Part shown: in pieces, positions 1-8,599 of the stretch | Position numbering within the stretch: position 1 is the first letter of the stretch | Layout of the letters: every line of letters starts with the position of its first letter | Assembly: GCF_005405905.1 (NCBI RefSeq) | Contig: NZ_BJHU01000030.1 | Coordinates: forward strand, 248,001 to 312,000 | Length of the DNA: 64,000 nucleotides | Origin: Acidovorax sp. NB1 | Lineage (GTDB): Bacteria; Pseudomonadota; Gammaproteobacteria; Burkholderiales; Burkholderiaceae_C | Direction of reading: 5' to 3' | The notes under the pieces: model-generated | What the model was told of the DNA's origin: nothing | The model's input: only the letters and a program-made list of their open reading frames with translations | Databases searched by the model: none | Position numbers and translations under genes: made by a program

Positions 1-135
1 CGGGGCGATGGTGGATGGGTCACGCGCAGCGGCGTAGACCTTGCGCGCACCGCGTGCGAGCAGCTCGCGGACAAAAGCCAGGCCAATGCCGCGATTGGCA
101 CCGGTGACGAGGACAACAGCGTTTTCGATCTTCAT
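1..135 (-). CDS. Short-chain dehydrogenase/reductase (SDR), N-terminal part
   Basis: Only the first 45 codons lie in the window; the gene runs off the left edge. It opens with a beta strand followed by the nucleotide-binding motif TGANRGIG (residues 11-18), the classical SDR TGxxxGxG signature for NAD(P)(H). The ATG at 133-135 is preceded on the minus strand by a GGAGATTCCC stretch that can serve as ribosome binding site. It lies 76 bp downstream of the dehydrogenase at 212-1213 on the same strand, so the two and the TetR gene may be co-transcribed. The substrate cannot be told from this fragment. Confidence 0.85.
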   Translation of the reverse strand, partial: MKIENAVVLVTGANRGIGLAFVRELLARGARKVYAAARDPSTIAP

Positions 136-211
136 GGGAATCTCCAGGGTGGGTTGGGAATGAATGTGCAAATGGGATGTACAAGGGATGGATGCGCAGC
201 CAGCGAACAGC

Positions 212-1213
212 TCAGCGCACCTTGACCACGACCTTGCCCTTGGCGCGGCCGGTTTCCACGTAGGCGATGGCTTCGTTGGTGGCGTCAAAGGCAAACACCT
301 TGTCAATCACCGGGCGGATGGCCCCGGCGTCGATCAGGCGTGTGATCTCTTGCAGCTGGCGGCCCTCTGCCCGCATGAACAGGAACCCGTAGCCAATGCC
401 CAGCGCCCGAGCGCGGCGCCGGGTGCCTGCGCTCAACAGGCGGAACACCATCCGCACAAAGCCGGGGGCGCGAATGGCTTCGCCAAATGTGGGGTCTGGC
501 GGGCCCGAGACAGAGACGAGTTGGCCGCCGCGCTGGAGCACGCGCAGGGACTTGGCCAGCGCCTTGCTGTCCTGGCTGTGCAGCACCACGTCGTAGTCGC
601 GCAGCACCGCTTCAAAGTCCTGCTGGCGGTAGTCGATGACCACATCGGCGCCCAAGCTGTGGACCAGTGCGGCGTTGCCTGCGCTGGCGGTGGTGGCCAC
701 GGTGGCACCCAGGTGCTTGGCCAGCTGGATGGCGATGCTGCCCAGCCCGCCCGAGCCCGCCTGGATGAAGACCTTCTGCCCTTTTTTCACCTGGGCCTTC
801 TCGACCAGAGCCTGCCAGGCCGTCAGGGCCACCAGCGGGATCGACGCCGCCTCTTCCATGGTCAGGCTGCGGGGCTTGAGGGCCAGCGAAGACTCCTTGA
901 CGGCGATGAGTTCCGCAAAGGTGCCAATGTGAAAGTCGTCCGCCCGAGCATAGACCTCGTCGCCGGGCTGGAACTGCCGCACGCGCGGCCCCACACGCAC
1001 CACAACGCCCGCCACGTCGTGCCCCAGGATGAGCGGCATCTTGTAGGGCAGGATGAGCTTGAACTCGCCGTCCCGGATCTTGGCGTCGAGCGGATTGACG
1101 CCCGCTGCATGCACCTCCACCAGCACCTCGTCGTCGCGCAAAGAGGGCGCAGGAACGTCGGCGGGCCTGAGCGCGCCCTTCTTGGCGTATCGATCCAGAA
1201 CAAAGGCTTTCAT
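212..1213 (-). CDS. NADP-dependent MDR-family oxidoreductase (zinc-independent, quinone oxidoreductase-like)
   Basis: A 333-residue medium-chain dehydrogenase/reductase. The N-terminal GroES-like half carries GHDVAGVV (about residues 64-71), where zinc alcohol dehydrogenases have GHE; the cysteine and histidine zinc ligands are absent, placing it with quinone oxidoreductase/zeta-crystallin-like enzymes. The Rossmann half has AGSGGLGS (about 151-158) for NADP(H). Such enzymes reduce quinones, enones or aldehydes; the real substrate is unknown. The ATG at 1211-1213 follows AGGAAGCCCC. A dyad at 1283-1296 in its promoter region matches one at the start of the upstream TetR gene, so it is probably the regulated target. 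Confidence 0.9.
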   Translation of the reverse strand: MKAFVLDRYAKKGALRPADVPAPSLRDDEVLVEVHAAGVNPLDAKIRDGEFKLILPYKMPLILGHDVAGVVVRVGPRVRQFQPGDEVYARADDFHIGTFAELIAVKESSLALKPRSLTMEEAASIPLVALTAWQALVEKAQVKKGQKVFIQAGSGGLGSIAIQLAKHLGATVATTASAGNAALVHSLGADVVIDYRQQDFEAVLRDYDVVLHSQDSKALAKSLRVLQRGGQLVSVSGPPDPTFGEAIRAPGFVRMVFRLLSAGTRRRARALGIGYGFLFMRAEGRQLQEITRLIDAGAIRPVIDKVFAFDATNEAIAYVETGRAKGKVVVKVR

Positions 1214-1282
1214 GGGGCTTCCTTTGTGGCGGGAGCCTGAAGGGACACCAGTGGGCTGTATGGGCTTAATTCACAATTTCGC

Positions 1283-1296
1283 ATGATAAACATCAT
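1283..1296. promoter_or_regulatory. Candidate TetR operator upstream of the MDR dehydrogenase
   Basis: ATGATAAACATCAT is a perfect inverted repeat (ATGAT-N4-ATCAT) about 70 bp upstream of the dehydrogenase start, in an AT-rich stretch likely to hold its promoter. The flanks TTTCGC and A match the copy at 1965-1978. Assignment to the neighbouring TetR protein is inference. Confidence 0.6.
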
Positions 1297-1369
1297 ATAT
1301 AAATCCAAAAAAAACGCGCCATTGCGCGGAGATCACGATCCAAAAGAGCGCCTGGTGAGTGGGTTTGCG

Positions 1370-1966
1370 TCAGGCCGTTGGTGCAGGCAACAGGTGCTTG
1401 AGCGCGGCCTCGCGCAGGCTGTCGGACAGCGCAGCATCGTCCACCGCCCGGGCAAGCACCAGGGCGCCCACCATAGTGGACAGGGTGACGAGCGCCTGCT
1501 CATGGATCTCTGGCTGGCCCCACTGCGGCGACTGACGCGCAATCAGGTCCACCATCTCCTTGATGTGCCGGGTGGAGACGCGACGCACTTCGGGCGACTG
1601 GCGCGAGGTTTCAGAGCCCAGCGCGGCCAGAGGGCAACCGGTTTCTACGCTTTCGACATGCTGGCGCGAGAGATAGGCCTTGAGCACGGTGGCCATCGCC
1701 TGCGAGGCGGGCTCCCCCGCTACAGCGCCGGCCACGGTGGCCACAGACTGGGCACAGGCCTGCGTGGCCGCTTCGGCCAGCATGGCCTCGCGCGATTCGA
1801 AGTGCGCATAGAAGCCGCCATGCGTGAGGCCCGCCTCCTTCATGATGTCTGCCACCCCGGTGCCGTGGTAGCCGTTGCGACGGATCGCCCGCGCGGCCAC
1901 CGACACGATGCGCTCGTGGGTCGCCTCCTTGGCAGCGGCTCGGGCACTGGGTTGTTTATTTCGCAT
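1370..1966 (-). CDS. TetR/AcrR family transcriptional regulator
   Basis: A 198-residue repressor-type protein. The N-terminal helix-turn-helix is clear: an RIVSVAARAIRRNGYHGTG helix run, then VADIMKEAGLTHGGFYAHF, the TetR recognition-helix pattern ending in YxHF. The C-terminal two thirds are helical and ligand-binding, with no identifiable effector. I chose the ATG at 1964-1966 (MRNKQP); an upstream in-frame ATG at 2000-2002 would add 12 residues. The candidate operator 1965-1978 overlaps the chosen start, as expected for autorepression. It lies upstream of the dehydrogenase and SDR genes on the same strand and probably controls them. Confidence 0.9.
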   Translation of the reverse strand: MRNKQPSARAAAKEATHERIVSVAARAIRRNGYHGTGVADIMKEAGLTHGGFYAHFESREAMLAEAATQACAQSVATVAGAVAGEPASQAMATVLKAYLSRQHVESVETGCPLAALGSETSRQSPEVRRVSTRHIKEMVDLIARQSPQWGQPEIHEQALVTLSTMVGALVLARAVDDAALSDSLREAALKHLLPAPTA

Positions 1967-1978
1967 GACACATATCAT
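1965..1978. promoter_or_regulatory. Candidate TetR autoregulatory operator
   Basis: ATGACACATATCAT is an imperfect inverted repeat (ATGAC-N4-ATCAT) that overlaps the TetR start codon. With flanks it shares the pattern TTTCGCATGA-A-A-ATCATA with the perfect dyad at 1283-1296. Two near-identical dyads at both promoters of this small cluster suggest one repressor. Confidence 0.6.
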
Positions 1979-2051
1979 ACGTTTTATCAGACACACCTGC
2001 AAGCGGGCCCTCTTGCAGGTGATCCCTGCCAGCCCCGTGCCTGGTCAGCAC

Positions 2052-2082
2052 CAAAAACTCAGGCCTTGTAACAAGGCCTGAG
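2052..2082 (-). terminator. Rho-independent terminator of the Mop gene
   Basis: A perfect 11-bp stem (CTCAGGCCTTG and CAAGGCCTGAG, 3-nt loop) at 2058-2082 is followed on the minus strand by TTTTTGG. It lies 115 bp beyond the stop of the Mop gene and may end the whole leftward transcript. Confidence 0.85.
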
Positions 2083-2127
2083 AGGTGACGTGCGCAGTAC
2101 GAGCCGCTTTGGCTTGCTGCGAAGTTC

Positions 2128-2191
2128 GCTACGTTTTCAATAGCAGCCTGCAACCATCCACAGCGCGCAGACTGCCTATTTGATCCAAAAA
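2128..2191. repeat. Comamonad-type 60-bp dispersed repeat, copy A
   Basis: Carries the family's landmarks in degenerate form: GCTACGTTTTCAATAGCAGCCTG, a central GCGC-rich dyad and a T-rich end near TATTTGATCC. It sits between the Mop stop codon and its terminator. Confidence 0.5.
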
Positions 2192-2196
2192 TCAGC

Positions 2197-2412
2197 TCAC
2201 AGCTTGGCGATGGACACCTCGGTGGACTTGACCAGCGCCACCACATCGGAGCCCACGGCAAGGCCCAGGTCGTCCACCGAGCGGGTGGTGATGACAGAGG
2301 TGACGATGCCCCAGGGGGTTTCGACATCGACCTCAGAGACGACATCGCCGCGAATGATCTCGCGCACTTTGCCCTTGAACTGGTTGCGAACGTTGATGGC
2401 TTGGATGGACAT
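2197..2412 (-). CDS. Molybdenum-pterin binding protein (Mop/TOBE domain)
   Basis: A 71-residue single Mop domain of the kind that oligomerises to bind molybdate or tungstate in the cytoplasm. It begins MSIQAINVRNQFKGKV and contains GDVVSEVDVET and the TTRSVDDLGLAVGS segment typical of the fold, ending in KSTEVSIAKL. The size equals that of one Clostridium-type Mop unit. The ATG at 2410-2412 has AGGAGAACCCC upstream. It lies at the end of the leftward ssu gene string, 193 bp after ssuB, with no modABC genes in the window, so the link to sulfonate use is unclear. Confidence 0.9.
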   Translation of the reverse strand: MSIQAINVRNQFKGKVREIIRGDVVSEVDVETPWGIVTSVITTRSVDDLGLAVGSDVVALVKSTEVSIAKL

Positions 2413-2503
2413 GGGGTTCTCCTAAAAAGTCCGTTGACGAAAACAATGAGGAATTCCGGATCACTCAGCGTTGAACGCTGCGCTCGGAACTGGCGCGCTC
2501 CAG

Positions 2504-2595
2504 GCCAGTGCCACCGTGGAACTGGCTTTGCCAGGCCACCGGTGGCGTTCCCCTCCCGAAGGAGAGGGGGAAGGCGCGAAGCGACTCAGGGGGTG
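2504..2595 (+). repeat. REP-like element (CTGGCTTTGCCAG type), copy 1
   Basis: Contains GTGCCACCGTGGAA, the perfect dyad CTGGCTTTGCCAG, GGCCACCGGTGGCG, then a pyrimidine/purine stem-loop (CCCCTCCCGAAGGAGAGGGG) and GCGCGAAGCGACTCAGGGGG. The same element appears inverted at 18850-18930. Both copies follow the stop codon of a gene (here ssuB, transcribed leftward). Confidence 0.8.
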
Positions 2596-2605
2596 CTTCT
2601 TTCAT

Positions 2606-3421
2606 TCACACCGCCCAGCGCAGCCCGTGGGCGGGCACGCCGGGCCAGGTGGGTTCGGGGGTGGGCTCCACGTCGGGCTTTTGCAGCACGCGGTCGAGGA
2701 TGCGTTTTTCAAGCTGCGCAAAGGCCGCCTCGCCGTGCACGCGCGGGCGTGGCAGGTCGATGCGCTGGTCCAGTGCGATCTGGCCGTCTTCGATCAGGAT
2801 CACGCGGTCGGCCAGGGCCACGGCCTCCTGCACGTCGTGGGTGACCAGCAATGCGGTAAAGCCTGACTGGCGCCACAGGCCTTCGATGAGGCGGTGCATC
2901 TCGATGCGGGTGAGCGCATCGAGCGCGCCCAGGGGTTCGTCCAGCAGCAAGAGGCGTGGGTTGTGCACCAGCGCACGCGCCAGGGCCACACGCTGGCGCT
3001 GGCCGCCCGACAGGCGCGCGGGCCACTCGCCCAGCCGGTCGCCCAGGCCCACGCGGGCCAGCACATCGGCTGCGGCACCACGCTGCGCGGGCGGCAGGCC
3101 CAGGGCCACGTTGTCCTGCACACGTTTCCAGGGCAGCAGGCGCGCGTCCTGGAACATGATGCGGGTGCTGCTGCTCAAGCCGTCCACCGGGTCACCGTCA
3201 ATGCGAATGACGCCGCCCGACACCGATTCCAGCCCCGCCACCAGGCGCAGCAGCGTGCTTTTGCCGCAGCCGCTGCGGCCCACGATGGCGACGAACTCGC
3301 CGGGCTCAATGACCAGCTCGGTCTTCTTGAGCACGTCGCGTGTGCCATAGCGTTTGTCTACGCCGCGCACTTCCAGGCGCACACCCTGGTGCTGCTGTTG
3401 TGGTGAAAAATTTGTAGTCAA
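2606..3421 (-). CDS. ssuB: Aliphatic sulfonate ABC transporter, ATP-binding protein
   Basis: A 271-residue ABC ATPase that energises uptake of alkanesulfonates or taurine through SsuC. Walker A is GRSGCGKST (48-56), the signature is [15 protein letters not shown], Walker B is [12 protein letters not shown], and the H-loop is VTHD. These and the neighbouring ssuCDAE genes identify it. The only early start is TTG at 3419-3421; that codon lies within a 60-bp dispersed repeat, and GTG codons 13 and 17 are alternatives, so the exact N-terminus is uncertain. The C-terminal tail is about 15 residues longer than in E. coli SsuB. Confidence 0.93.
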   Translation of the reverse strand: MTTNFSPQQQHQGVRLEVRGVDKRYGTRDVLKKTELVIEPGEFVAIVGRSGCGKSTLLRLVAGLESVSGGVIRIDGDPVDGLSSSTRIMFQDARLLPWKRVQDNVALGLPPAQRGAAADVLARVGLGDRLGEWPARLSGGQRQRVALARALVHNPRLLLLDEPLGALDALTRIEMHRLIEGLWRQSGFTALLVTHDVQEAVALADRVILIEDGQIALDQRIDLPRPRVHGEAAFAQLEKRILDRVLQKPDVEPTPEPTWPGVPAHGLRWAV

Positions 3422-3473
3422 AATGGCCTCCTGCGCCTGTCCATCAAGCGCTAGCAGCTATAAAAATGTGAGT
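3418..3473. repeat. 60-bp dispersed repeat, copy B
   Basis: Reads AAAATGGCCTCCTGCGCC, then ATCAAGCGCTAGCAGCTA and TAAAAATG, a well-preserved family member in the ssuC-ssuB gap. Its left edge overlaps the TTG start of ssuB. Confidence 0.85.
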
Positions 3474-3495
3474 ATTCAGGCGCTCAAAGCAGGCA

Positions 3496-4359
3496 TCACG
3501 CCTGATAACCGGGATGCCAGCGGAGCCAGTAACGTTCGAGCCCCTTGGCAAACACGTCGGCCAGCTTGCCCAGCAAGGCGTAGAGCAGGATGCCCACGAG
3601 CACGATGTCGGTCTGCAGAAACTCGCGCGCATTCATCGTGAGGTAGCCAATGCCCGCCTGTGCCGAGATGGTCTCGGCCACGATCAGGATCACCCACATC
3701 AGTCCCAGCGAGAACCGCAGCCCCACCAGGATGCTGGAGAGCGCGCCGGGCAGGATGATCTGCTGGTACAGCTGCCAGCGGCTGAGGCCATAGGTGCGCC
3801 CCATCTCGATCAGCCCCGGGTCCACATTGCGGATGCCGTGGAAGGTGTTGAGGTAGATCGGGAAGAACACCGACACGCTGATGAGGAACAGCTTGGCCGA
3901 CTCGTCAATGCCAAACCACAGGATCACGAGCGGGATGAGCGCCAGCGCGGGGATGTTGCGCACCATCTGGATGGTGGAGTCGAGCAGCGTCTCGAACAGC
4001 TTGATGGAGCCCGTGAGCAGGCCCAGCAGCAGCCCCAGGCCGCCGCCAATTGCCAGCCCGGCCAGCGCACGGCCCGCGCTGACCTTGACGTGGGTCCACA
4101 GCTCGCCCGAGGCGGCCAAGGTCCAGGCGGCCTTGACGACCTCCAGCGGCGCAGGCAACACGCGGGTAGAGAGCCAGCCTTGCGACGAGGCGATCTGCCA
4201 CAACACGATGAGGCCCACGGGCACGGCCCAGGGCAGCAGGCGCTGCGCAATCTGCCTGGCCAAGCGCGCGACGGGTGCGGGCAGCAAGGGCCCTTCGATA
4301 GGCAGGTCCACCGCGTCGGCCAGCGGGGATACCTGCAGTTCTCTGATGGTCTGTGTCAT
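3496..4359 (-). CDS. ssuC: Aliphatic sulfonate ABC transporter, permease
   Basis: A 287-residue inner-membrane protein with about six hydrophobic segments, starting near residue 43 (LLPWAVPVGLIVLWQIA). The cytoplasmic EAA-type loop that contacts the ATPase is visible as YGLSRWQLYQQIILPGALSS near residue 195, followed by the usual LGLMWVILIVAE helix. It pairs with SsuB downstream and the SsuA proteins upstream. The ATG (4357-4359) follows a GGAACCTGTCC stretch, 36 bp after ssuD. The length is normal for SsuC/TauC permeases; substrate is inferred from SsuD and SsuE. Confidence 0.95.
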   Translation of the reverse strand: MTQTIRELQVSPLADAVDLPIEGPLLPAPVARLARQIAQRLLPWAVPVGLIVLWQIASSQGWLSTRVLPAPLEVVKAAWTLAASGELWTHVKVSAGRALAGLAIGGGLGLLLGLLTGSIKLFETLLDSTIQMVRNIPALALIPLVILWFGIDESAKLFLISVSVFFPIYLNTFHGIRNVDPGLIEMGRTYGLSRWQLYQQIILPGALSSILVGLRFSLGLMWVILIVAETISAQAGIGYLTMNAREFLQTDIVLVGILLYALLGKLADVFAKGLERYWLRWHPGYQA

Positions 4360-4395
4360 GGGACAGGTTCCGTTGGGGTTCAGGTTCGGGCCAGC

Positions 4396-5574
4396 TCAGC
4401 TTTGCGACGCACGTGGCACGAAGTCGTTGGCCACGGTTTCGCCAAACGGGCCCAACGGGTTGCCAAACAAGGGGTTGCCGCTGGCGAGCTGGTTGCGCAA
4501 TGGCAAGGGCAGCAGCGGGAAGACCAGTTCGGCAAAGCGATACGCCTCGTCCAGGTGCGGGTAGCCCGACAGCACAAACGTGTCCAGCCCCAGCGCGGCG
4601 TATTCCTCGATGCGTGCGGCCACCGTCTGCGGGTCGCCCACCAGGGCGGTGCCCGCGCCGCCGCGCACCAGGCCCACGCCCGCCCACAGGTTGGGGCTGA
4701 TCTCCAGGTCCTTGCGGCTGCGTTTGGCGCCACCGGCGTGCAGCGCAGCCATGCGGCGCTGGCCCTCGGAATCCATGCGCGCAAACACGGCCTGGGCGCG
4801 CACCACTGTGTCGTCATCCACATGGCTGATGAGTTCTTCGGCAGCGGCCCAGGCCTGTGCGTCGGTCTCGCGCACGATGACGTGCAGGCGGATGCCGAAG
4901 TTGACGGTGCGGCCATGTTTTGCGGCGCGCGCACGCACGTCTGCCAACTTCTTCGCCACTTCGGCCGGTGGCTCGCCCCAGGTCAGGTAGGTTTCGACCT
5001 GCTCGGCCGCCAGGTCGTGCGCGGCGGGCGACGAGCCGCCAAAGTACACGGGCGGGTGCGGCTGCTGCAGCGGCGGAAAGAGCAGCTTGGCGCCCTTCAC
5101 CGACAGGTGCTGGCCTTCAAAGTCCAGGCTTTCGCCCCGGTGGCTGCGCGCCAGAATTTCGCGCCAGATGCGGATGAACTCGGCCGACTGTTCGTAGCGC
5201 GTGGCGTGGTCCAGAAAAACGCCGTCGCCCTCCAGCTCGGCCTGGTCGCCACCTGTGACCAGGTTGATGAGCAAGCGCCCGCCCGAGAGCCGGTCGAACG
5301 TGGCCGCCATGCGGGCCGCCAGCGCGGGCTGGTGCAGACCGGGGCGCACCGCCACCAGAAACTTGAGGTTGCGCGTGACGGGCAACAGGCTGGACGCGAC
5401 CACCCAAGGGTCTTCGCACGAGCGGCCGGTGGGAATGAGCACACCTTCGTAGCCCAGGCTGTCGGCGGCCACGGCCACTTGCTTGAGGTAGTCGTGGTTG
5501 AGCTGGCGCGCGCCTTTGGCGGTGCCCAGGTAGCGGCTGTCGCCATGGGTGGGGATGAACCAGAAAATTTTCAT
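4396..5574 (-). CDS. ssuD: FMNH2-dependent alkanesulfonate monooxygenase
   Basis: A 392-residue flavin-dependent TIM-barrel enzyme of the luciferase superfamily. It uses FMNH2 from SsuE and oxygen to split alkanesulfonates to sulfite and an aldehyde, in the cytoplasm. The N-terminus [17 protein letters not shown] and the segments [34 protein letters not shown] and [15 protein letters not shown] match SsuD closely. The ATG at 5572-5574 is chosen because family homology begins there; the frame is open 32 codons further upstream. It sits between ssuA and ssuC, and sulfite it releases can be reduced by CysI encoded elsewhere in the window. Confidence 0.96.
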   Translation of the reverse strand: MKIFWFIPTHGDSRYLGTAKGARQLNHDYLKQVAVAADSLGYEGVLIPTGRSCEDPWVVASSLLPVTRNLKFLVAVRPGLHQPALAARMAATFDRLSGGRLLINLVTGGDQAELEGDGVFLDHATRYEQSAEFIRIWREILARSHRGESLDFEGQHLSVKGAKLLFPPLQQPHPPVYFGGSSPAAHDLAAEQVETYLTWGEPPAEVAKKLADVRARAAKHGRTVNFGIRLHVIVRETDAQAWAAAEELISHVDDDTVVRAQAVFARMDSEGQRRMAALHAGGAKRSRKDLEISPNLWAGVGLVRGGAGTALVGDPQTVAARIEEYAALGLDTFVLSGYPHLDEAYRFAELVFPLLPLPLRNQLASGNPLFGNPLGPFGETVANDFVPRASQS

Positions 5575-5621
5575 GGATGCCTCGGGGTAGGTATTCGATG
5601 GACTCAACGAGCGCATGCGGC

Positions 5622-6641
5622 TCAGGGCCTGGCGCTGGCAGCCGCCAACTGCGCTGCCGCAGGCCGCCACACGATGTCGGCCACGTTCACGGGTTTGGGG
5701 ATCAGGCCGAGCTTGAAAAACGCATCGGCCACGCGCTGCTGGTCGGCCACGGTGGCGGGCGAGAGCAGGCCCACGGGTGATGAGGGGCGGCGCTGGATGA
5801 ACAGGCTCACCACGCCCGCGTCCAGGCCGCTGAAGTCGGCAATCAGCTTGATCGCGTCCTTGCGCGCCTCTTGCGCCAGGCGGTCGGCGCGGCTGAGTTC
5901 TTCAAACAGCACACGCAGCACCTGCGGGTGGGCTTGCACAAACGGGCGGGCCGCCAGGTAGAACGAGTTGTTGCTGCTGGCAAGGTCGCGGCCCGTGGCC
6001 AGCACGCGGGGCTGGATGGCGAGTTCGGTGGCGGCGTAAAACGGGTCCCAGATGGCCCAGACGTCCACGCTCTTGCGCTCGAACGCGGCGCGCGCATCGG
6101 CCGGGGCCAGGTACACGGGCTGGATATCAGCCCACTGCAGGCCCGCGCGCTCCACGGCACGCACCAGCAGGTAGTGGGCGCTGCTGCCCTTTTGCACGGC
6201 AATGCGGCGACCCTTGAGGTCGGCCAGGGTGCGCAGGGGCGAGTCCTTGAGCACCAGCAGGGCCGAGCTGTCGGGCTTGGGCGGCTCGGCGCCCACGTAG
6301 AGCAGGTCTTTGCCAGCGGCCTGCGCAAACACGGGGGGCGAGTCGCCAGTCAGGCCAAATTCGAGGCTGCCGACCGACAGCGCTTCGAGCAATTGCGGCC
6401 CGGCCGGGAACTCCAGCCAGCTCACGCGGGTGCCGGGGAAGCGCTTCTCCAGCACACCCTGCTGCTTGAGGATGACCAGGTTGACGGCCGACTTCTGGTA
6501 GCCGATGCGCAGTTGCTCGGGACCTGGCACGGCGGGGCTTTGGGCGTGGGCGTAGCGGCTGGCCAGCACCCAGTGGAAGGCGGTGACGCCCAGCAGTTGC
6601 AGCGCGCGGCGGCGCTCGTTGCTCAGGGAAAGGTGGGCCAT
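5622..6641 (-). CDS. ssuA: Sulfonate/taurine ABC transporter substrate-binding protein (first SsuA paralogue)
   Basis: A 339-residue periplasmic binding protein of the SsuA/TauA group. An Arg-rich start ([12 protein letters not shown]) and hydrophobic stretch form a signal peptide ending near YAHAQS. Family segments include [56 protein letters not shown] and [23 protein letters not shown]. It lies 33 bp downstream of a second paralogue (6675-7649); the two share the AAFER...VD-W-IWDP core but differ elsewhere, so they may bind different sulfonates. Which is taurine-like and which alkanesulfonate-like cannot be told by eye. Confidence 0.93.
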   Translation of the reverse strand: MAHLSLSNERRRALQLLGVTAFHWVLASRYAHAQSPAVPGPEQLRIGYQKSAVNLVILKQQGVLEKRFPGTRVSWLEFPAGPQLLEALSVGSLEFGLTGDSPPVFAQAAGKDLLYVGAEPPKPDSSALLVLKDSPLRTLADLKGRRIAVQKGSSAHYLLVRAVERAGLQWADIQPVYLAPADARAAFERKSVDVWAIWDPFYAATELAIQPRVLATGRDLASSNNSFYLAARPFVQAHPQVLRVLFEELSRADRLAQEARKDAIKLIADFSGLDAGVVSLFIQRRPSSPVGLLSPATVADQQRVADAFFKLGLIPKPVNVADIVWRPAAAQLAAASARP

Positions 6642-6674
6642 GGTGACTCCTTTCAGTGCGGTGCTACCAGGCCC

Positions 6675-7649
6675 TCAAAGGTCCACCGGCGCGGCGTGCA
6701 GCAGGTTGAGCTTTTTGGGGATGAGCTTGAGGTCGAAGAAGGTGTCGGCAATCGCCTGCTGCTCGGCCAGGATCTCGCGCGTGACGGGCGCGGTGCCAAA
6801 ACGGGCGCGGTTCAGGTACAGCTCGGTGATGGATTTGTCGAGGCCCAGCACAGCCGACAGCTCGGCAGCGGCGGCGTCCTTGTTTTTGGACGCCCAGGTG
6901 TCGATGGCGTTGACCTCTTCGATCGCGATGCGCAGCACATCGGCGTTCTTGGTGGAGAACTCGCGCGAGGTGAAGTAGTAGGCGCGGTTGTTGACCACGC
7001 CCGTGGCGTCGGCCAGCAGGCGGGCGTCCAGCGTCTTTTGCGCGGCGGCGAGGAACGGGTCCCAGATGATCCAGGCATCGACCGCGCCGCGCTCAAACGC
7101 GGCCCGCGCGTCGGCCGGGGCCAGAAAGACGGACTGCACGTCGCCGTATTTCAGGCCGTGCTTCTCCAGCAACTTGACCAGGAAGTACTGCACGTTGGAG
7201 CCCTTGTTGTAGGCCACGCGCTTGCCCTTGAGGTCGGCCACGCTGCGGATGGGCGAGTCCTTGGGCACGATCACCGCCTCCAGTGCGGGGCGCGGCACCG
7301 TGGCACCGGCGTACACCAGCGGCGCACCCGCAGCCTGGGCAAAGATGGGCGGGGCTTCGCCCACATCGCCAAAGTCGATGGAGCCGACGTTGAGGGCTTC
7401 GAGCTGCACGGGGCCGGCGTTGAATTCGGTCCAAGTGACCTTCACCCCCAACGGAGCCAGGCGCTTTTCGAGCGTGCCACGGCCCTTCAGGATGGAGAGC
7501 CAGCCCTTTTGGTGGCCCACACGCAGAACGCGGGGCGCGCCAGAGGCCTGGGCCCAAGAGGTGGTAGGGAGCGCTGCCGCAGCGGCGGTGGCAGCACTGG
7601 CGGCCAGCAGGTGGCGGCGTTGCAGGGAGAAGCGGTTCAGTTCATTCAT
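6675..7649 (-). CDS. ssuA: Aliphatic sulfonate ABC transporter substrate-binding protein (second SsuA paralogue)
   Basis: A 324-residue periplasmic binding protein. The start ATG at 7647-7649 (MNELNRFSLQRRHLLAAS) gives a twin-arginine-like signal peptide with cleavage after SWAQA; the open frame extends 31 codons upstream without homology. Family segments are VLRVGHQKGWLSILKGRG, EFNAGPVQLEALNVGSIDFG, YNKGSNVQYFLVKLLEKHGL and [23 protein letters not shown]. It is the second gene after ssuE in the leftward cluster. The tandem of two SsuA-type proteins feeding one SsuBC pair suggests broadened substrate range. Confidence 0.94.
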   Translation of the reverse strand: MNELNRFSLQRRHLLAASAATAAAAALPTTSWAQASGAPRVLRVGHQKGWLSILKGRGTLEKRLAPLGVKVTWTEFNAGPVQLEALNVGSIDFGDVGEAPPIFAQAAGAPLVYAGATVPRPALEAVIVPKDSPIRSVADLKGKRVAYNKGSNVQYFLVKLLEKHGLKYGDVQSVFLAPADARAAFERGAVDAWIIWDPFLAAAQKTLDARLLADATGVVNNRAYYFTSREFSTKNADVLRIAIEEVNAIDTWASKNKDAAAAELSAVLGLDKSITELYLNRARFGTAPVTREILAEQQAIADTFFDLKLIPKKLNLLHAAPVDL

Positions 7650-7816
7650 GGTGCGGGTTCCAGCAGCAAATCGGGTGGGTGGAGCACCGGGCGGGCTGGC
7701 AGCAGGCGGCACACCGCCCTGCCCGCGCACCCGGCGCAGCAAAAATCAAAAATGGAAACGAAGGGGGAAGGAAGGTGGCGCTGGCACTGCGGGCCTGCCG
7801 CAGCGCCGGGCCCGCG

Positions 7817-8407
7817 TCAGACGCTACATCGCACCTGCGAGAACGGCACCGGCGCAAACCGGGTGGCCTGGGCGGGCGATGGGCGCAGGGTTTCGGTCAC
7901 CAGCACGTTCACCGCGTCGTCCAGCCGGGCGGCAATGTCGGCCTGCACGTGGTAGGTGCCCTCGGGCGTGAGCGCGACCTGGGCGTCGGTGGCGTAGATG
8001 CCGGGCAGGATGCTTTTGGCGCCCAGCGACTGCAGCACGGGGCGCAGCGCATAGTCCAGCGCCAGCATGTGGTGCGGGCTGCCGCCCGTGGCCAGGGGCA
8101 GCACGGTCTTGCCCTTGAGGGCGGTTTGCGGCAGCAGATCCAGAAACACCTTGAGCACGCCGCTGTAGGCCGCCTTGTAGACCGGGGTGGCCACCACCAG
8201 CACACTGGCGTCGGCCACCTGGTCGATGGCATGCACCACCGTGGGGTGCCCAAAGTCGGCCAGCAGCAGCGCCTGGGGCGAGAGGTCGCGGATGTGGATG
8301 CGGTCCACCAGCGCACCGCGCACCGAGAGGCGCTGGGCCACGGCGTCGAGCAAGGCGGCGGAGCGGGAGCGCTCCGAGGGGCTGCCGGCGATGAGCAAGG
8401 CGGACAT
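7817..8407 (-). CDS. ssuE: NADPH-dependent FMN reductase of the alkanesulfonate system
   Basis: A 196-residue flavodoxin-fold reductase that supplies FMNH2 to SsuD. It starts SALLIAGSPSERSRSAALL (FMN phosphate loop GSPSERSRS) and contains ATPVYKAAYSGVLKVFLDLLP and HHMLALDYALRPVL; the tyrosine in LDYALRP corresponds to the pi-helix tyrosine characteristic of SsuE. It is the first ssu gene in the direction of transcription, so the operon promoter may lie between it and the sulfate-binding protein gene, a 192-bp gap that also holds repeat copy C. Confidence 0.95.
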   Translation of the reverse strand: MSALLIAGSPSERSRSAALLDAVAQRLSVRGALVDRIHIRDLSPQALLLADFGHPTVVHAIDQVADASVLVVATPVYKAAYSGVLKVFLDLLPQTALKGKTVLPLATGGSPHHMLALDYALRPVLQSLGAKSILPGIYATDAQVALTPEGTYHVQADIAARLDDAVNVLVTETLRPSPAQATRFAPVPFSQVRCSV

Positions 8408-8424
8408 GGTGTGGACTCCTTGAA

Positions 8425-8483
8425 TACTACTGTTTTGATAGCTATCAGCGCTTGATGGACGCGCGCAGAAGGCTGTTTTTTCT
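8425..8483. repeat. 60-bp dispersed repeat, copy C
   Basis: Contains TACTGTTTTGATAGCTATCAG, CGCTTGATGGACGCGCGC and a T-tract, close to the family consensus. It lies in the sbp-ssuE gap, upstream of ssuE. Confidence 0.85.
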
Positions 8484-8599
8484 TATAAAAAGGACGTGCA
8501 GCACCCCACCCGGCCCACAGGGGCTGGGTTTCCTTCATGAAGACGGGGGCTACCTTGCCGCGCGCAGAGGCGGGCAGGCTTGCTGGCTTACTTACCTGC

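Noticed and set aside
3514..5961. A plus-strand frame of over 800 codons opposite ssuC, ssuD and ssuA
   Set aside because: Antisense shadow of conserved sulfonate genes, no ribosome binding site or domain.
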